Assembly: GCF_003721565.1 (NCBI RefSeq)
Contig: NZ_RJJE01000017.1
Span: 608,636 to 672,635 of the forward strand
DNA from: Rufibacter immobilis
GTDB lineage: Bacteria > Bacteroidota > Bacteroidia > Cytophagales > Hymenobacteraceae
Direction: 5' to 3'
DNA: 64,000 nucleotides
The notes beneath the pieces are model-generated. The model saw only the letters and a program-made list of their open reading frames with translations. It did no database searches and was not told where the DNA came from. The position numbers and the translations under genes were made by a program. Each line of letters begins with the position of its first letter. The first letter of the stretch is position 1. Of this stretch, positions 26,101 to 33,948 are shown in pieces.

Positions 26101-26500
26101 AAACCACCTTGTTCACAAAGGAGTCAATGGTGCTCACCGCGAACTCAGAGTAGTGGAAGAGGAGGTGGTCAAACACCTTGGAAGCCCGCGCCCGCAATCC
26201 TTCCTCGGTTAAATCGGATTGTCCGTACTCTGTCCGTATTTCTTGTAATATGTAAAATAGAAGTTGGTCGCTGTTCCGCTTTTCCTTCTCGGGCAAAGCC
26301 GTGTCATTGAAGCCCCGCAAGGCCCCCAGAATACGCGTCTTCATTTCCTGGGCGGCATCATTAGTGAACGTGATGGCCAGGATGTTCTTGTAATAGGAGG
26401 GTTCCTCGCTCTGCAAGGCCAGTTTCAGGTATTCCTTGGTGAGGTGGTAGGTTTTGCCGGAACCGGCCGAGGAGGAGTATATTTTAAAGGAAGCAGGCAC
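23135..26500 (-). CDS. addA: AddA-like UvrD helicase with C-terminal nuclease
   Basis: 1121 residues, GTG start at 26498-26500. Walker A is SSAGSGKTYHLT (10-21), followed by ILAITFTNDAAQEMKTRIL (motif Ia). The DEXQ box is ILIDEFQDTSVLQWNNLLP near residue 408, then VVGDAKQAIYGWRGG (motif III), ITSIHKSKGLDYPVVIVPF (motif V), and LNMLYVALTRPVDRLYLIG (motif VI). The C-terminal nuclease has PDRIVFGETGEVTLIDYKLP with the catalytic Asp and Lys near residue 1068. With AddB (5498-8413) it should form the double-strand-break resection complex. The gene is monocistronic as far as can be seen. Confidence 0.92.
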   Translation of the reverse strand: MPASFKIYSSSAGSGKTYHLTKEYLKLALQSEEPSYYKNILAITFTNDAAQEMKTRILGALRGFNDTALPEKEKRNSDQLLFYILQEIRTEYGQSDLTEEGLRARASKVFDHLLFHYSEFAVSTIDSFVNKVVSAFTTELKLPHNFEVDMDAQTLLSTAVSLLLNKVNTQAENRLLAETLQQYALDKAEEGKSWNVLPDELADFARNLLNEQTYEHLLDIGKLTLQDFKKIRSELYSQKVNVEKQIQTLAQEASDLIDRHGIMPEEMSYGKNGIYSYFRKWNSGFDITIANSNAAKTVNDDKWASAKASTGAKVALDQIKPRLAEIYRGIEDLKERETQNHILISAMLPHLYKLSVLSELDRCIQEIKLDKNLVHISEFNKRITEIVLQEPIPFIYERLGERYQHILIDEFQDTSVLQWNNLLPLVENALAGDNFNMVVGDAKQAIYGWRGGEMEQILHLHRNQTHHLYQNSRFEENVAPRYDTLRWTLSPDNLNTNYRSAPEIIQFNNELFGFISQSNPQFPLLQAIYDDKFQQESPAGKESGKAHLQVLFTQDEVPPFKVDLDACRQTEEIYEGYAEEDLLSYQESTLQLVLQMVQQAQADGYAPRDIAILSRTNRNSKLVANFLKQKKYDIISQDSLSLQFAEVINLIIAFFRILNQPTNSLARSQALYLVYKVVHQELPDSATTGKIAALAVEPSIDPFFQFLQQQGFDLAYRDAGNLSIYELTEKLIRVFDLLDKNNECEYLFRFLDLVLEYTLKYSNNLNNFLQYWDLHKENLSINTPKDRDAITITSIHKSKGLDYPVVIVPFCDWSLEPQTSSLLWGTLPESVAAGGKLRTAVVNLNKKLEQTALADQYAQKLEKTFIESLNMLYVALTRPVDRLYLIGKAQDFRKGGAQKNVSFWLHKYLESKALWQEGQFCYQLAKGAPQAVSHKAVSEDVYVLDKFTSADWAQNLKLKQHANNVFDFETQQEHRRWNRKLHYALARITYADDAPKALRQLVHQGIISQRELPTLTQMVDHVLTHPQMQRYFSRAVTVENEREVLDVRTNRYKPDRIVFGETGEVTLIDYKLPPAKEEYVENLNSYAALFRELMMSRITCVVYYFEEERVEEWEFVGEVAG

Positions 26501-26562
26501 GTTCTTTAATCAACAATTGGGAATTAGGAATTGAGAATTCGGCGGTAGCCGAAAATGGGGTT

Positions 26563-26602
26563 GCGTTTAGGGGCCTTTTTTACGAAATTAGGCAAAAAAC
26601 AG
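26563..26602 (+). repeat. Palindrome-family copy, asymmetric type, between divergent genes
   Basis: GCGTTTAGGGGCCTTTTTTACG followed by AAATTAGGCAAAAAACAGG. It sits in the addA/lipoprotein divergent region next to a GAATT-rich tract (GGGAATTAGGAATTGAGAAT). Confidence 0.75.
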
Positions 26603-26662
26603 GAATTAGGGATTAACGGTACTACGCTTCTTTTGAAGTATCTTTCGGGTAAATCACCGCTC

Positions 26663-27106
26663 ATGAAAAAGCTTTTTTTTGCCTTGCTCTTGCTGCCCTT
26701 TCTGTTTTCGCTCAGCGGTTGCAGTGACGACGAGGAGACTCCGCAGCCCGACCTGGAAACGTACGTGAAAGGAACATGGGCTGAATCTAAGGTGACTATC
26801 AAAGTGACTGATTTGTCCGGGGTCACTGTGTCCGAAACTGAATCAGTGGGCTACGGCACATATGTGCTGGATGGCAGTAACCTCTCCATCAGTTTTATGC
26901 CAGACTTCAAGTGGGTGTATTCCATAGGGCAGCGCAACGACGAACCTTTTATTGCGGCAACCTACGGCCAGAACTTTTCCCTGGAATACAAGATCATCGT
27001 TGTCTCCAACCAGGAGATGATCTGGCAACGTGCCTCCACCCAACCCGATGCCAACGGTCAAATGAACCACGTAAGCGTGCAAAATATCTACCTGAACAGA
27101 AAGTAA
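26663..27106 (+). CDS. Small lipoprotein of unknown function
   Basis: 147 residues from the ATG at 26663. MKKLFFALLLLPFLFSLSGCSDDEE is a lipoprotein signal with lipobox LSGC. The mature part (TYVKGTWAESKVTIKVTDLSG...) looks like a lipocalin-type or other beta-barrel small domain typical of Bacteroidota surface lipoproteins, with KGTW at the first strand. No specific ligand can be proposed. The gene is monocistronic. Confidence 0.8.
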   Translation: MKKLFFALLLLPFLFSLSGCSDDEETPQPDLETYVKGTWAESKVTIKVTDLSGVTVSETESVGYGTYVLDGSNLSISFMPDFKWVYSIGQRNDEPFIAATYGQNFSLEYKIIVVSNQEMIWQRASTQPDANGQMNHVSVQNIYLNRK

Positions 27107-27117
27107 GGTAATGCATG

Positions 27118-27157
27118 CTGTTTAGAGCCTCTTTTTCAAAAAACGGCCCCTAAACGC
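27118..27157. repeat. Palindrome-family copy
   Basis: CTGTTTAGAGCCTCTTTTTC with mirror AAAAAACGGCCCCTAAACGC, 12 bases after the lipoprotein stop. Confidence 0.85.
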
Positions 27158-27205
27158 AAGAGTTGTTGAGGTAATGTTTCTATCAACGTTATCTGCATTC
27201 ATGGT

Positions 27206-27290
27206 TTCGCTGCGTTGCAGCGAGGGTAGTCCGGAGACTACCCATCATCCGTAGGCACGAGTCCGGAGACTCGCTCCAGAAGCCTTCTTT
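27206..27290 (-). repeat. CCGGAGACT-type palindrome element, copy 2
   Basis: Contains CGCTGCGTTGCAGCGAGGG, GTAGTCCGGAGACTAC and CGAGTCCGGAGACTCG: two perfect palindromes joined by a short spacer. It is the inverted counterpart of 5310-5396. Confidence 0.85.
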
Positions 27291-27353
27291 AAAGTAATTT
27301 ACGGTAGATCAAAAGGAGTTGATTTTGCTTCAAGCTTTAACTGCTTTACTACC

Positions 27354-27560
27354 CGCACCCTTTCCAGTCTTTCCCTAGAGCGCCTCGCTTGTGGCCAAAG
27401 AATAGCAGAGGCTAAGAGCCAACACAGCTACCTGGCCGCATGGGCTTGCGAGAGGGAAAGACGGGGCCCCGCGGCCGTGAGCGCTTACCGCCAAAGATGA
27501 AACAACCCAGCTCTAAAACCATAAACAAGCGGCACCGCCTAGGCATCAGCCTAATCCATT
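27354..27560 (+). repeat. ~205-bp structured repeat, copy 2
   Basis: Same element as at 5049, 30059 and 63309. The conserved head (CCAGTCTTTCCCTAGAGCGC) and GC-rich core (GACGGGGCCCCGCGGCCGTG) are intact; the interior stem is more decayed than in copies 3 and 4. Confidence 0.9.
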
Positions 27561-27591
27561 AGCCAAGGCAAACCACCCCACGCAAAAATTC

Positions 27592-27629
27592 CGTTTAGAG
27601 CCTCTTTTTCCAAAAACAGCCCCTAAACG
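27592..27629. repeat. Palindrome-family copy
   Basis: CGTTTAGAGCCTCTTTTTCC with mirror AAAAACAGCCCCTAAACG, upstream of the DEAD-box gene promoter. Confidence 0.85.
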
Positions 27630-27742
27630 TCCACCACACTCTCTCTAAAAAAAGTTTGGGTGCAAAACGGAAAGCCCCTCTATGGCAAGTAGAACAATAC
27701 AAACTATAATTAATAATATTAGGAAGCCTCTAATCTTTTCCG

Positions 27743-27750
27743 TACCTTTG
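27743..27750 (+). promoter_or_regulatory. Promoter -7 box of the DEAD-box helicase gene
   Basis: TACCTTTG matches TAnnTTTG exactly in an AT-rich setting. It implies a ~150-base 5' leader. The leader holds GAGAC-TTCGTT-GGTCTC followed by ATTTTT near 27767-27790, which could act as an attenuator, and a GCGG/CCGC pair near 27821-27836. Confidence 0.65.
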
Positions 27751-27906
27751 CACCACAATACACGCCGAGACTTCGTTGGTCTCATTTTTGGCATTAAGGC
27801 ACTTCTCAAGCAATCCTCTGTGCGGCTTTCTCCGCAACGAAATCTTGATAAATGACGAATACCCTAGGGCAGGTGTATTGCATTTATATATCATACATAA
27901 CAATTG

Positions 27907-29784
27907 ATGGAAAGAATCAAATTCCAGGAGCTTCCGTTGTCGGATGAAATCCAGCGTGCAATCGTGGATTTAGGCTACGAAGAAGCTTCCCCAATCCAGA
28001 CCGCCGCTATTCCGGTGTTGCTGGAAGGCCGTGACGTGATCGGCCAGGCCCAAACCGGTACCGGTAAAACCGCTGCCTTCTCAATCCCCACCATTGAAGC
28101 GATTGATCCCAATAACCGCGACGTGCAGGCCCTTATCCTGTGCCCTACCCGCGAGTTGGCCATTCAGGTGGCGGAGGAAATTCAGAAACTGGTAAAATAC
28201 AAAAAAGGCATCAGCGTAGTGCCTATTTATGGTGGTCAGCCCTATGAGCGCCAGTTACGCGCCCTCAAGCAAGGAGTACAGATCGTGATCGGGACGCCCG
28301 GCCGCGTGATGGACCACATTGAGAGAGGAACCCTCCAGCTGGAGAACACCAAGAAGATCATCCTGGATGAGGCCGACGAAATGTTGGACATGGGCTTTAG
28401 AGAGGACATTGAGTTCGTTCTGAGCCACATGCCAGAAGACCGCCAGACCATCTTCTTCTCCGCTACCATGAGCAAGCCTATCATGGAACTGACGCGCAAG
28501 TACCAAACCAATCCTGAGATTGTGAAGGTAACCCAGCAGCAGCTGACCGTGACCAATATTGAGCAGATCTACTTTGAAGTACGCAGCAGCGGCAAGATGG
28601 AAGTGACCACTCGCCTCATTGACATGTACAATTTCAAGGTGGTGATCATCTTCTGTAACACCAAACGCATGGTAGACGAGCTGGTGAGCAATCTCCAGGC
28701 GCGCGGCTACTTCGCAGACGGGTTGCACGGTGACCTGAACCAGAACCAGCGGAACAACGTGATGAACAAGTTCAAAGCCGGTACCCTGGAGATACTGGTA
28801 GCCACAGACGTTGCCGCCCGCGGTATTGACGTGGACAATGTAGAGGCTGTGATCAACTATGACCTTCCGCAGGACGAGGAGAACTATGTGCACCGCATTG
28901 GCCGTACCGGCCGTGCCGGTAAATCTGGAAAAGCCTTCTCGTTTGTAGCCGGTAGAGACCTCTATAAACTACGTGACATTGAGCGCTTCACCAAGGCCAA
29001 GATCGTTCGTCAGAACGTGCCAACCTATGAAGACGTGGCCGAAGTACGTACCACGTTGGTTTTAGACCAGGTGAAAGAAGTGATCCAGAAAGGTGGCCTG
29101 TCTAAGCACATCCTCAAGATTGAGCGTCTGGTTGACCAGGATCTGACCACCATGGACATTGCCGCGGCGCTGTTGAAACTGGTCATGAAAGACACCAAAA
29201 ACAAGGAAAAGAGCGCCGAAGCCAGCGAAGGCAAAGGTGGCCCTAAACCTGGTTTTGACCGTCTGTTCGTGACCCTGGGCAAAAAAGACCGTCTGCACCC
29301 CAAGGATCTGGTAGACATCATGACCGACTACACCAGCATTCCGGCCGGTAAAGTAGGCGATATCGATTTATATGACCGTTTCAGTTTCGTGGAAGTACCT
29401 ACTGAGTACACTGCTGAAATTCTGGAGCGCCTGGCGGTAACTGAGATCAACGGCATGACCGTTAAATTCCAGAAAGCCGAGAAAAAAACCATGGACCCTG
29501 CCGAAGGCGGACGTGAGTTGCAGGAACTAGAGGATCGCCCACGGAAGAAATTCTATGACGGACCGTTCAACAACAACCGTGGCGGCGGAGACCGCGACCG
29601 CGGAGGTGACAGAGGCGGAAGCCGTGGCGGTTATGGCGGCGGCGACCGTGGTGGCCGTTCCTACGGTGACCGTGACAGAGGCGGCGACCGCGGAGGCAGA
29701 AGCTTCGGTGGCGGCGGCGGACGTGACCGTGACAGAAACAGCGGTGGCGGTGGCTTCCGGGAAAGAAAAAGAAGAGATTTCTAA
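27907..29784 (+). CDS. deaD: DEAD-box ATP-dependent RNA helicase (DeaD/CsdA type)
   Basis: 625 residues. The Q motif region is FQELPLSDEIQRAIVDLGYEEASPIQ, Walker A AQTGTGKTAAF, then PTRELAIQ, DEAD box ILDEADEMLDMGF, FFSATM, and VATDVAARGIDVDNVEAVINYDLPQDEENYVHRIGRTGRAG. Residues ~455-525 (FVTLGKKDRLHPKDLVDIMTDY...) match the DbpA-type RNA-binding domain, and the C-terminus is an RGG/Gly-Asp-Arg low-complexity tail. Such helicases help ribosome assembly and mRNA unwinding, especially in the cold. I chose ATG 27907; an in-frame TTG precedes it directly. The long leader fits post-transcriptional control. Confidence 0.95.
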   Translation: MERIKFQELPLSDEIQRAIVDLGYEEASPIQTAAIPVLLEGRDVIGQAQTGTGKTAAFSIPTIEAIDPNNRDVQALILCPTRELAIQVAEEIQKLVKYKKGISVVPIYGGQPYERQLRALKQGVQIVIGTPGRVMDHIERGTLQLENTKKIILDEADEMLDMGFREDIEFVLSHMPEDRQTIFFSATMSKPIMELTRKYQTNPEIVKVTQQQLTVTNIEQIYFEVRSSGKMEVTTRLIDMYNFKVVIIFCNTKRMVDELVSNLQARGYFADGLHGDLNQNQRNNVMNKFKAGTLEILVATDVAARGIDVDNVEAVINYDLPQDEENYVHRIGRTGRAGKSGKAFSFVAGRDLYKLRDIERFTKAKIVRQNVPTYEDVAEVRTTLVLDQVKEVIQKGGLSKHILKIERLVDQDLTTMDIAAALLKLVMKDTKNKEKSAEASEGKGGPKPGFDRLFVTLGKKDRLHPKDLVDIMTDYTSIPAGKVGDIDLYDRFSFVEVPTEYTAEILERLAVTEINGMTVKFQKAEKKTMDPAEGGRELQELEDRPRKKFYDGPFNNNRGGGDRDRGGDRGGSRGGYGGGDRGGRSYGDRDRGGDRGGRSFGGGGGRDRDRNSGGGGFRERKRRDF

Positions 29785-29875
29785 AATATTTTTCAGAAAT
29801 ACATAACCCCGTAACTAAGCGTCCGTATACACAAGGGACAGAGCTTAAAAGTTAATAAAGGGTTTAGTATCTGTT

Positions 29876-29916
29876 TTAAAATAAACGCAGCACTAAGAAT
29901 GCTGCGTTTATTTTTT
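29876..29916 (+). terminator. Terminator downstream of deaD
   Basis: AAATAAACGCAGCA...TGCTGCGTTTATTT hairpin followed by a T-run. Confidence 0.9.
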
Positions 29917-29931
29917 TGTGCCTATCACACC

Positions 29932-29968
29932 CGTTTAGCAGCCCTTTTTCTAAAATCTTGCCAAAACT
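29932..29968 (+). repeat. Palindrome-family copy, asymmetric type
   Basis: CGTTTAGCAGCCCTTTTTC followed by TAAAATCTTGCCAAAACT. Confidence 0.6.
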
Positions 29969-30058
29969 AGAAAGAAGCCATTCTGCAAAAGTCAGTCCTC
30001 CATCAAGTGAATGTGTTCACAAAAAGAATCTGTGAAAACCTTCAATACCTTCAGCTAA

Positions 30059-30262
30059 ACGCACCTATTCCAGTCTTTCCCTAGAGCGCCTCGCTTGTGG
30101 CCAAGTAAGAAAGAAACCAAGAGAAAGCTGCATTACTTGGCCGCAAGGGCAGTGCGAGAGGGGAAGACGGGGCCCCGCGGCCGTGAGCGCTTACCGCCAA
30201 AGATGGAACACCACTGCTTATAAACCCATAAACAAACGCCACAGCCTAGGCATTAGCATTCT
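30059..30262 (+). repeat. ~205-bp structured repeat, copy 3
   Basis: The best-paired copy: CTTGTGGCCAAGTAA (30094-30108) is complementary to TTACTTGGCCGCAAG (30133-30147) with one G-T wobble. The tail AAACGCCACAGCCTAGGC runs up to the end of the flavoprotein gene. Confidence 0.92.
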
Positions 30263-30266
30263 AAAA

Positions 30267-31511
30267 TCAAACTCCAACTTCAGCCATTGCCTTACCCGCC
30301 AAAAATCCCCCCGTCCAGGCCGCCTGAAAATTGAATCCGCCGGTAATGCCGTCAATATCCACCACTTCCCCGGCAAAAAACAGTCCGGGCACCAATCTAC
30401 TTTCCATCCGCTCCAGGTGCAGTTCCTCCAGCTTAATGCCGCCGCAGGTCACAAATTCTTCTTTAAAAGTAGTCTTTCCCTTCACCTCAAAAGGAGTCCT
30501 GATGAGTAACTCAATCAATTTATTCTGGGCTTTACCCGAAAGTTCTGCCCATTTCACGGTTTCCGGCACTTCGGCCAACGTGCAGAGGCGTTGCCAGAGG
30601 CGGTTGGGCAACTGGAAGAGCGCATTGGTGTAGACCGTCTTTTTAGGGGAATGCTGCCGTTGCAGCAGCAGTTGGCTCCGAACCTGTTCTTCAGTGAAAT
30701 CGGGCACCCAGTTCACCAAAGCGGTACCCGTATAAGCCAAGCCGTGCAGCAGCTTGGCGCCCCAGGCGGAGAACCGCAGTACCGCCGGACCGCTCAGTCC
30801 CCAATGCGTAATGAGCAACGGTCCCTCGGTTTCCAATTTCTGGCCCGTCAGCTTCACTTTGGCTTTAGGAACCGACACTCCCAGCAAATCTTTGAAAGGG
30901 GAGGCGGGCACATTCAAGGTGAACAGCGAAGGAACGGGAGCTTCAATGGTATGACCAAGATCCTGTAGCCATCTGTAATGCTCCATTTTAGGATTACCGC
31001 CCGTGGCGATCAGAACTTTTGAAGCTTTTAATTGGCTTCCGTTGCTCAGGTGAAGGAGAAACCTATTTGGTGCAGGAGCTTGCGCTTGTACCTGAAGGGA
31101 GGAAACGCCTACGCTGGTTTGGATTTCCACCCCCGCCCGCTGCGCCGCCTGCACCAGACAGTCTACAATGGTCTCTGAGGTGTTGGACTGTGGGAACATC
31201 CTGCCATCTGCTTCGGTCTTCAATTTTACGCCTCGCTTCTCAAACCAGGCTACGGTATCTTCGGCCCCGAAGAGCGGGAGCAACTTCTTGAGGGCTTTCT
31301 GACCTCTGGGATAGTGCTGGGAAAAGGCGTTCGTTTGGAAGCAGGCATGCGTCACATTGCATCTTCCGCCCCCTGAGACCCTAACCTTAGAGAGAAGTTT
31401 GGTGGTTTTTTCCAGCAAGAGCACCCGTAGCGTTGGGTTGGCTTCGGCACAGGTGATGGCCCCGAAGAATCCGGCAGCGCCACCTCCAATCACAACTACA
31501 GTCTCTCGCAT
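30267..31511 (-). CDS. NAD(P)/FAD-dependent oxidoreductase, HI0933/BaiN family
   Basis: 414 residues from the ATG at 31509-31511. The N-terminal FAD motif is VVVIGGGAAGFFGAITCAEANP; the family hallmark VRVSGGGRCNVTHAC lies near residue 45, and TGGITAGFNFQAAWTGGFLAGKAMAE-like sequence closes the protein (here GGFNFQAAWTGGFLAGKAM). HI0933-like flavoproteins (YhiN, BaiN) have poorly defined substrates. The start codon abuts a palindrome-family copy, so the leader consists largely of that element. The gene follows the SDR epimerase gene on the same strand. Confidence 0.92.
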   Translation of the reverse strand: MRETVVVIGGGAAGFFGAITCAEANPTLRVLLLEKTTKLLSKVRVSGGGRCNVTHACFQTNAFSQHYPRGQKALKKLLPLFGAEDTVAWFEKRGVKLKTEADGRMFPQSNTSETIVDCLVQAAQRAGVEIQTSVGVSSLQVQAQAPAPNRFLLHLSNGSQLKASKVLIATGGNPKMEHYRWLQDLGHTIEAPVPSLFTLNVPASPFKDLLGVSVPKAKVKLTGQKLETEGPLLITHWGLSGPAVLRFSAWGAKLLHGLAYTGTALVNWVPDFTEEQVRSQLLLQRQHSPKKTVYTNALFQLPNRLWQRLCTLAEVPETVKWAELSGKAQNKLIELLIRTPFEVKGKTTFKEEFVTCGGIKLEELHLERMESRLVPGLFFAGEVVDIDGITGGFNFQAAWTGGFLAGKAMAEVGV

Positions 31512-31551
31512 CTGTTTAGAGCTTGTTTTTGCAAAAATAGGCAAAAAACAG
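31512..31551. repeat. Palindrome-family copy abutting a start codon
   Basis: CTGTTTAGAGCTTGTTTTTG with mirror CAAAAATAGGCAAAAAACAG. It fills most of the 60-base gap between two minus-strand genes. Confidence 0.8.
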
Positions 31552-31570
31552 CTGGCACAAGAGGTGTTGC

Positions 31571-32398
31571 TTAGAAGCCAGGTGATGAGAGGCAGCTCAA
31601 TGGATCAGGATACCGGAACTGATATTGAAGTTCCTGGTTTACCAAATCACTGTTGATCAGTTTAAAAGAAGGCTCACCCTGTGCGGAGAAGGTGGGCGGG
31701 GGCAGTTGCAGGTGATGGGCGGCAGTTGTATAAAATTGCTGGCGCGAAGGATGGAGGGGCGCACACGCGTTGAAGGTATATTTCCATTTGTTCTGCGTAA
31801 TGATTTGAAACAGAATCTGGACGCAATCACTTAAATGAATCATATTAACTGGTGCCTGTGGTTGGGCTACCTTGTCTTTGCCCGCCAAAAACCGACCGGG
31901 ATGCCGGGTGCCGCCCATCAACCCCCCAAAACGTACCACCGTGGTGCCGTTACCAGACCACTGTTGTACCTGGTGCTCACAACGTAGGAGAAGGTTATCG
32001 GCATTGGCTGCGGCGAGGGCATCTGCTTCGGTAATTTCCCGGTTCAGGTCTGGATAAACCGATGTGGATGAAACAAAAAGAACGTGCTTCACTCGTCCGG
32101 CTGCTTCCGCTAGTACCTGTTCCACAACTTGTTCATAGGGCATGGCAGAAGATGGCTGCCGTGAGGGCGGAAGGTTAAATACCAGCACATCGGCTTGCAG
32201 AAAACGCGACAATTGCGTTTCGGGGCCTTTTTCCGGAAAAGTGAGCAAAAACGGTTCAATGCCCTGAGCGGCTAAAATGGGTAGTTTCTCTTGGGTGGTG
32301 GTGGAGCCATGCACCCGGTAACCTGCTTGCACCATGGCCTGCGCCAAGGGAAGCCCTAACCAACCGCAGCCCATCACACTGATCGTTTTCTGTTGCAT
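31571..32398 (-). CDS. NAD(P)-dependent epimerase-like SDR protein
   Basis: 275 residues from the ATG at 32396-32398. The Rossmann motif is ISVMGCGWLGLPLAQAMVQAGYRVHG (GxGxxG), followed by DVLVFNLPPSRQ and HVLFVSSTSVYPDLNREITE, with the Ser and Tyr of the extended-SDR active site near SSTSVYP. The YeeZ-like subgroup of small atypical SDRs fits best. The substrate is unknown. Residues PFLLTFPEKGPETQLSRF are encoded by a segment resembling the window's palindrome family (32213-32252). It is divergent from the desaturase-like gene with 67 bases between starts. Confidence 0.82.
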   Translation of the reverse strand: MQQKTISVMGCGWLGLPLAQAMVQAGYRVHGSTTTQEKLPILAAQGIEPFLLTFPEKGPETQLSRFLQADVLVFNLPPSRQPSSAMPYEQVVEQVLAEAAGRVKHVLFVSSTSVYPDLNREITEADALAAANADNLLLRCEHQVQQWSGNGTTVVRFGGLMGGTRHPGRFLAGKDKVAQPQAPVNMIHLSDCVQILFQIITQNKWKYTFNACAPLHPSRQQFYTTAAHHLQLPPPTFSAQGEPSFKLINSDLVNQELQYQFRYPDPLSCLSSPGF

Positions 32399-32465
32399 GC
32401 CACAAAGAACGGCGGTAAACGTATGCCTTGCAACAAAAGCTCCTCCAGTTGGTTCTTGAGCATAC

Positions 32466-33938
32466 ATGGAAACAATAGATGTACAGGTAGCAGTGATTGG
32501 GGCCGGTTTTGGCGGGCTCACCACGGCTACTCTGCTGGCAAAAGCCGGTTTGCAGGTGGCGGTGGTAGAACAGAACAATTACCCCGGCGGCTGTGCCTCC
32601 AGCTATAAACGCAAAGGCTACTGGTTTGAAACCGGGGCCACCACGTTGGTTGGTCTGGACCAGGACATGCCGCTCCGGTACCTGTTTGAGGAACTGGACC
32701 TACAGATTCCTTTATTGCGTTTGGAGATCCCCATGCAGGTCCGGCTCCCCAATGGCACTTTACTGACCCGGTTTCAGACGCTGGAGCTATGGATACAGGA
32801 AGCGGAACGGGTTTTTGGAGCGCCAGGACAGCGGGCGTTTTGGGAAACCTGCTACCAGATCAGTCAGCGGGTGTGGCGCACGTCTCTGCGGCAAAAGAGT
32901 TTCCCGTTCAGCTCCTGGTCAGATGTTTGGCAGGCGGCAAAGGCCTTGGAAATGGAACAGTTGAGCCTTCCGCCCTTGGCTTTCAAAAGTATGAAAGATT
33001 TGCTGTCACAGCACGGTCTGTTGCAGAACAAAACCTTTATAGCGTTCTTGGACCAGCAGCTATTGATTACGGCGCAGAGCAAGCACACAGAGGTGAATGT
33101 ACTGTTTGGCGCCACCGCCCTCTGCTATACCATGTATGGCAATTATTATATGCCCGGCGGCTTGCGGCAGTTGAGTAACCACCTGGTGCGGTACCTGGAA
33201 CAGCACCAGGGGCAAATGCTGTACCGCCGGCAAGTGCGCCAAATTATTCCAAAAGCAAAAAGAGAAGGCTATACCATTTTCACGGAGAAAGGCACAATTA
33301 CAGCTTACTATCTGGTCTGTAATCTGCCCCTGAACAATTTGCAGCAGTTGTTTGAAAGTGCACAGCTACGAAAGAAACTTGCTACCTACATTCTTCCTGC
33401 GCATAAAGTAAACGGGGCTTTCACCTGGGGAGTGGTTTTTGAACGTTCAGGTACTACGCCAGCGGTTTTCCACCACCAGTTGCACGTACCCGGCGGAGTC
33501 CCCTTTATAGGCAGTGAAAGCATCTTTGTGAGCCTGAGCCATCCGCTAGATGAGGAAAGGGCTCCTAAAGGTATTTGCGTAGCGGCCGTGAGTACGCATG
33601 TGCACCATCCGGAAGCGACATGGATTACACAGAAAAAGGAACTGGAGCGCTGGCTGGTCCAGTTTCTGGTAGAGCAGCAATTTTTTACTCAGGAACAAGT
33701 GCGCTTTGTGCAAGCGGCTACCCCGGGGGCCTGGATTGAATGGACAGGAAGGGAGTGGGGGCAGGTAGGCGGTTACCCGCAGTACTTGAACGTGAAGCCC
33801 TGGCAAATGAAAGACGCCCGTTTAGATGGAGATAAAGCCTATCTGTGCGGAGACACGGTGTATCCGGGGCAAGGTATTCCGGGAGTTTGTTTAAGCGGAA
33901 TTATTGCCGCCGACAAGTTACTGCGGGATCATTTTTAG
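32466..33938 (+). CDS. Phytoene desaturase / carotenoid isomerase-like FAD oxidoreductase
   Basis: 490 residues. The FAD motif VAVIGAGFGGLTTATLLAKAGLQVAVVEQNNYPGGCASSY is at the N-terminus, and the C-terminal motif AYLCGDTVYPGQGIPGVCLSGIIAADKLL is the FAD-binding end seen in CrtI/CrtD/CrtISO proteins. GYWFETGATTLVGLD recalls the substrate-entry region of this superfamily. It may act on carotenoids or another hydrophobic polyene, but no carotenoid cluster is adjacent, so the substrate is open. It converges with the histidine kinase gene, 10 bases apart. Confidence 0.85.
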   Translation: METIDVQVAVIGAGFGGLTTATLLAKAGLQVAVVEQNNYPGGCASSYKRKGYWFETGATTLVGLDQDMPLRYLFEELDLQIPLLRLEIPMQVRLPNGTLLTRFQTLELWIQEAERVFGAPGQRAFWETCYQISQRVWRTSLRQKSFPFSSWSDVWQAAKALEMEQLSLPPLAFKSMKDLLSQHGLLQNKTFIAFLDQQLLITAQSKHTEVNVLFGATALCYTMYGNYYMPGGLRQLSNHLVRYLEQHQGQMLYRRQVRQIIPKAKREGYTIFTEKGTITAYYLVCNLPLNNLQQLFESAQLRKKLATYILPAHKVNGAFTWGVVFERSGTTPAVFHHQLHVPGGVPFIGSESIFVSLSHPLDEERAPKGICVAAVSTHVHHPEATWITQKKELERWLVQFLVEQQFFTQEQVRFVQAATPGAWIEWTGREWGQVGGYPQYLNVKPWQMKDARLDGDKAYLCGDTVYPGQGIPGVCLSGIIAADKLLRDHF

Positions 33939-33948
33939 CCTTGTCTTC

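Noticed and set aside
21053-26500. Possible Gabija defence system (GajA-like OLD protein next to a UvrD helicase)
   Set aside because: The neighbouring helicase is a 1121-residue AddA with its own C-terminal nuclease, much larger than GajB, with different base composition and a partner AddB elsewhere in the window.
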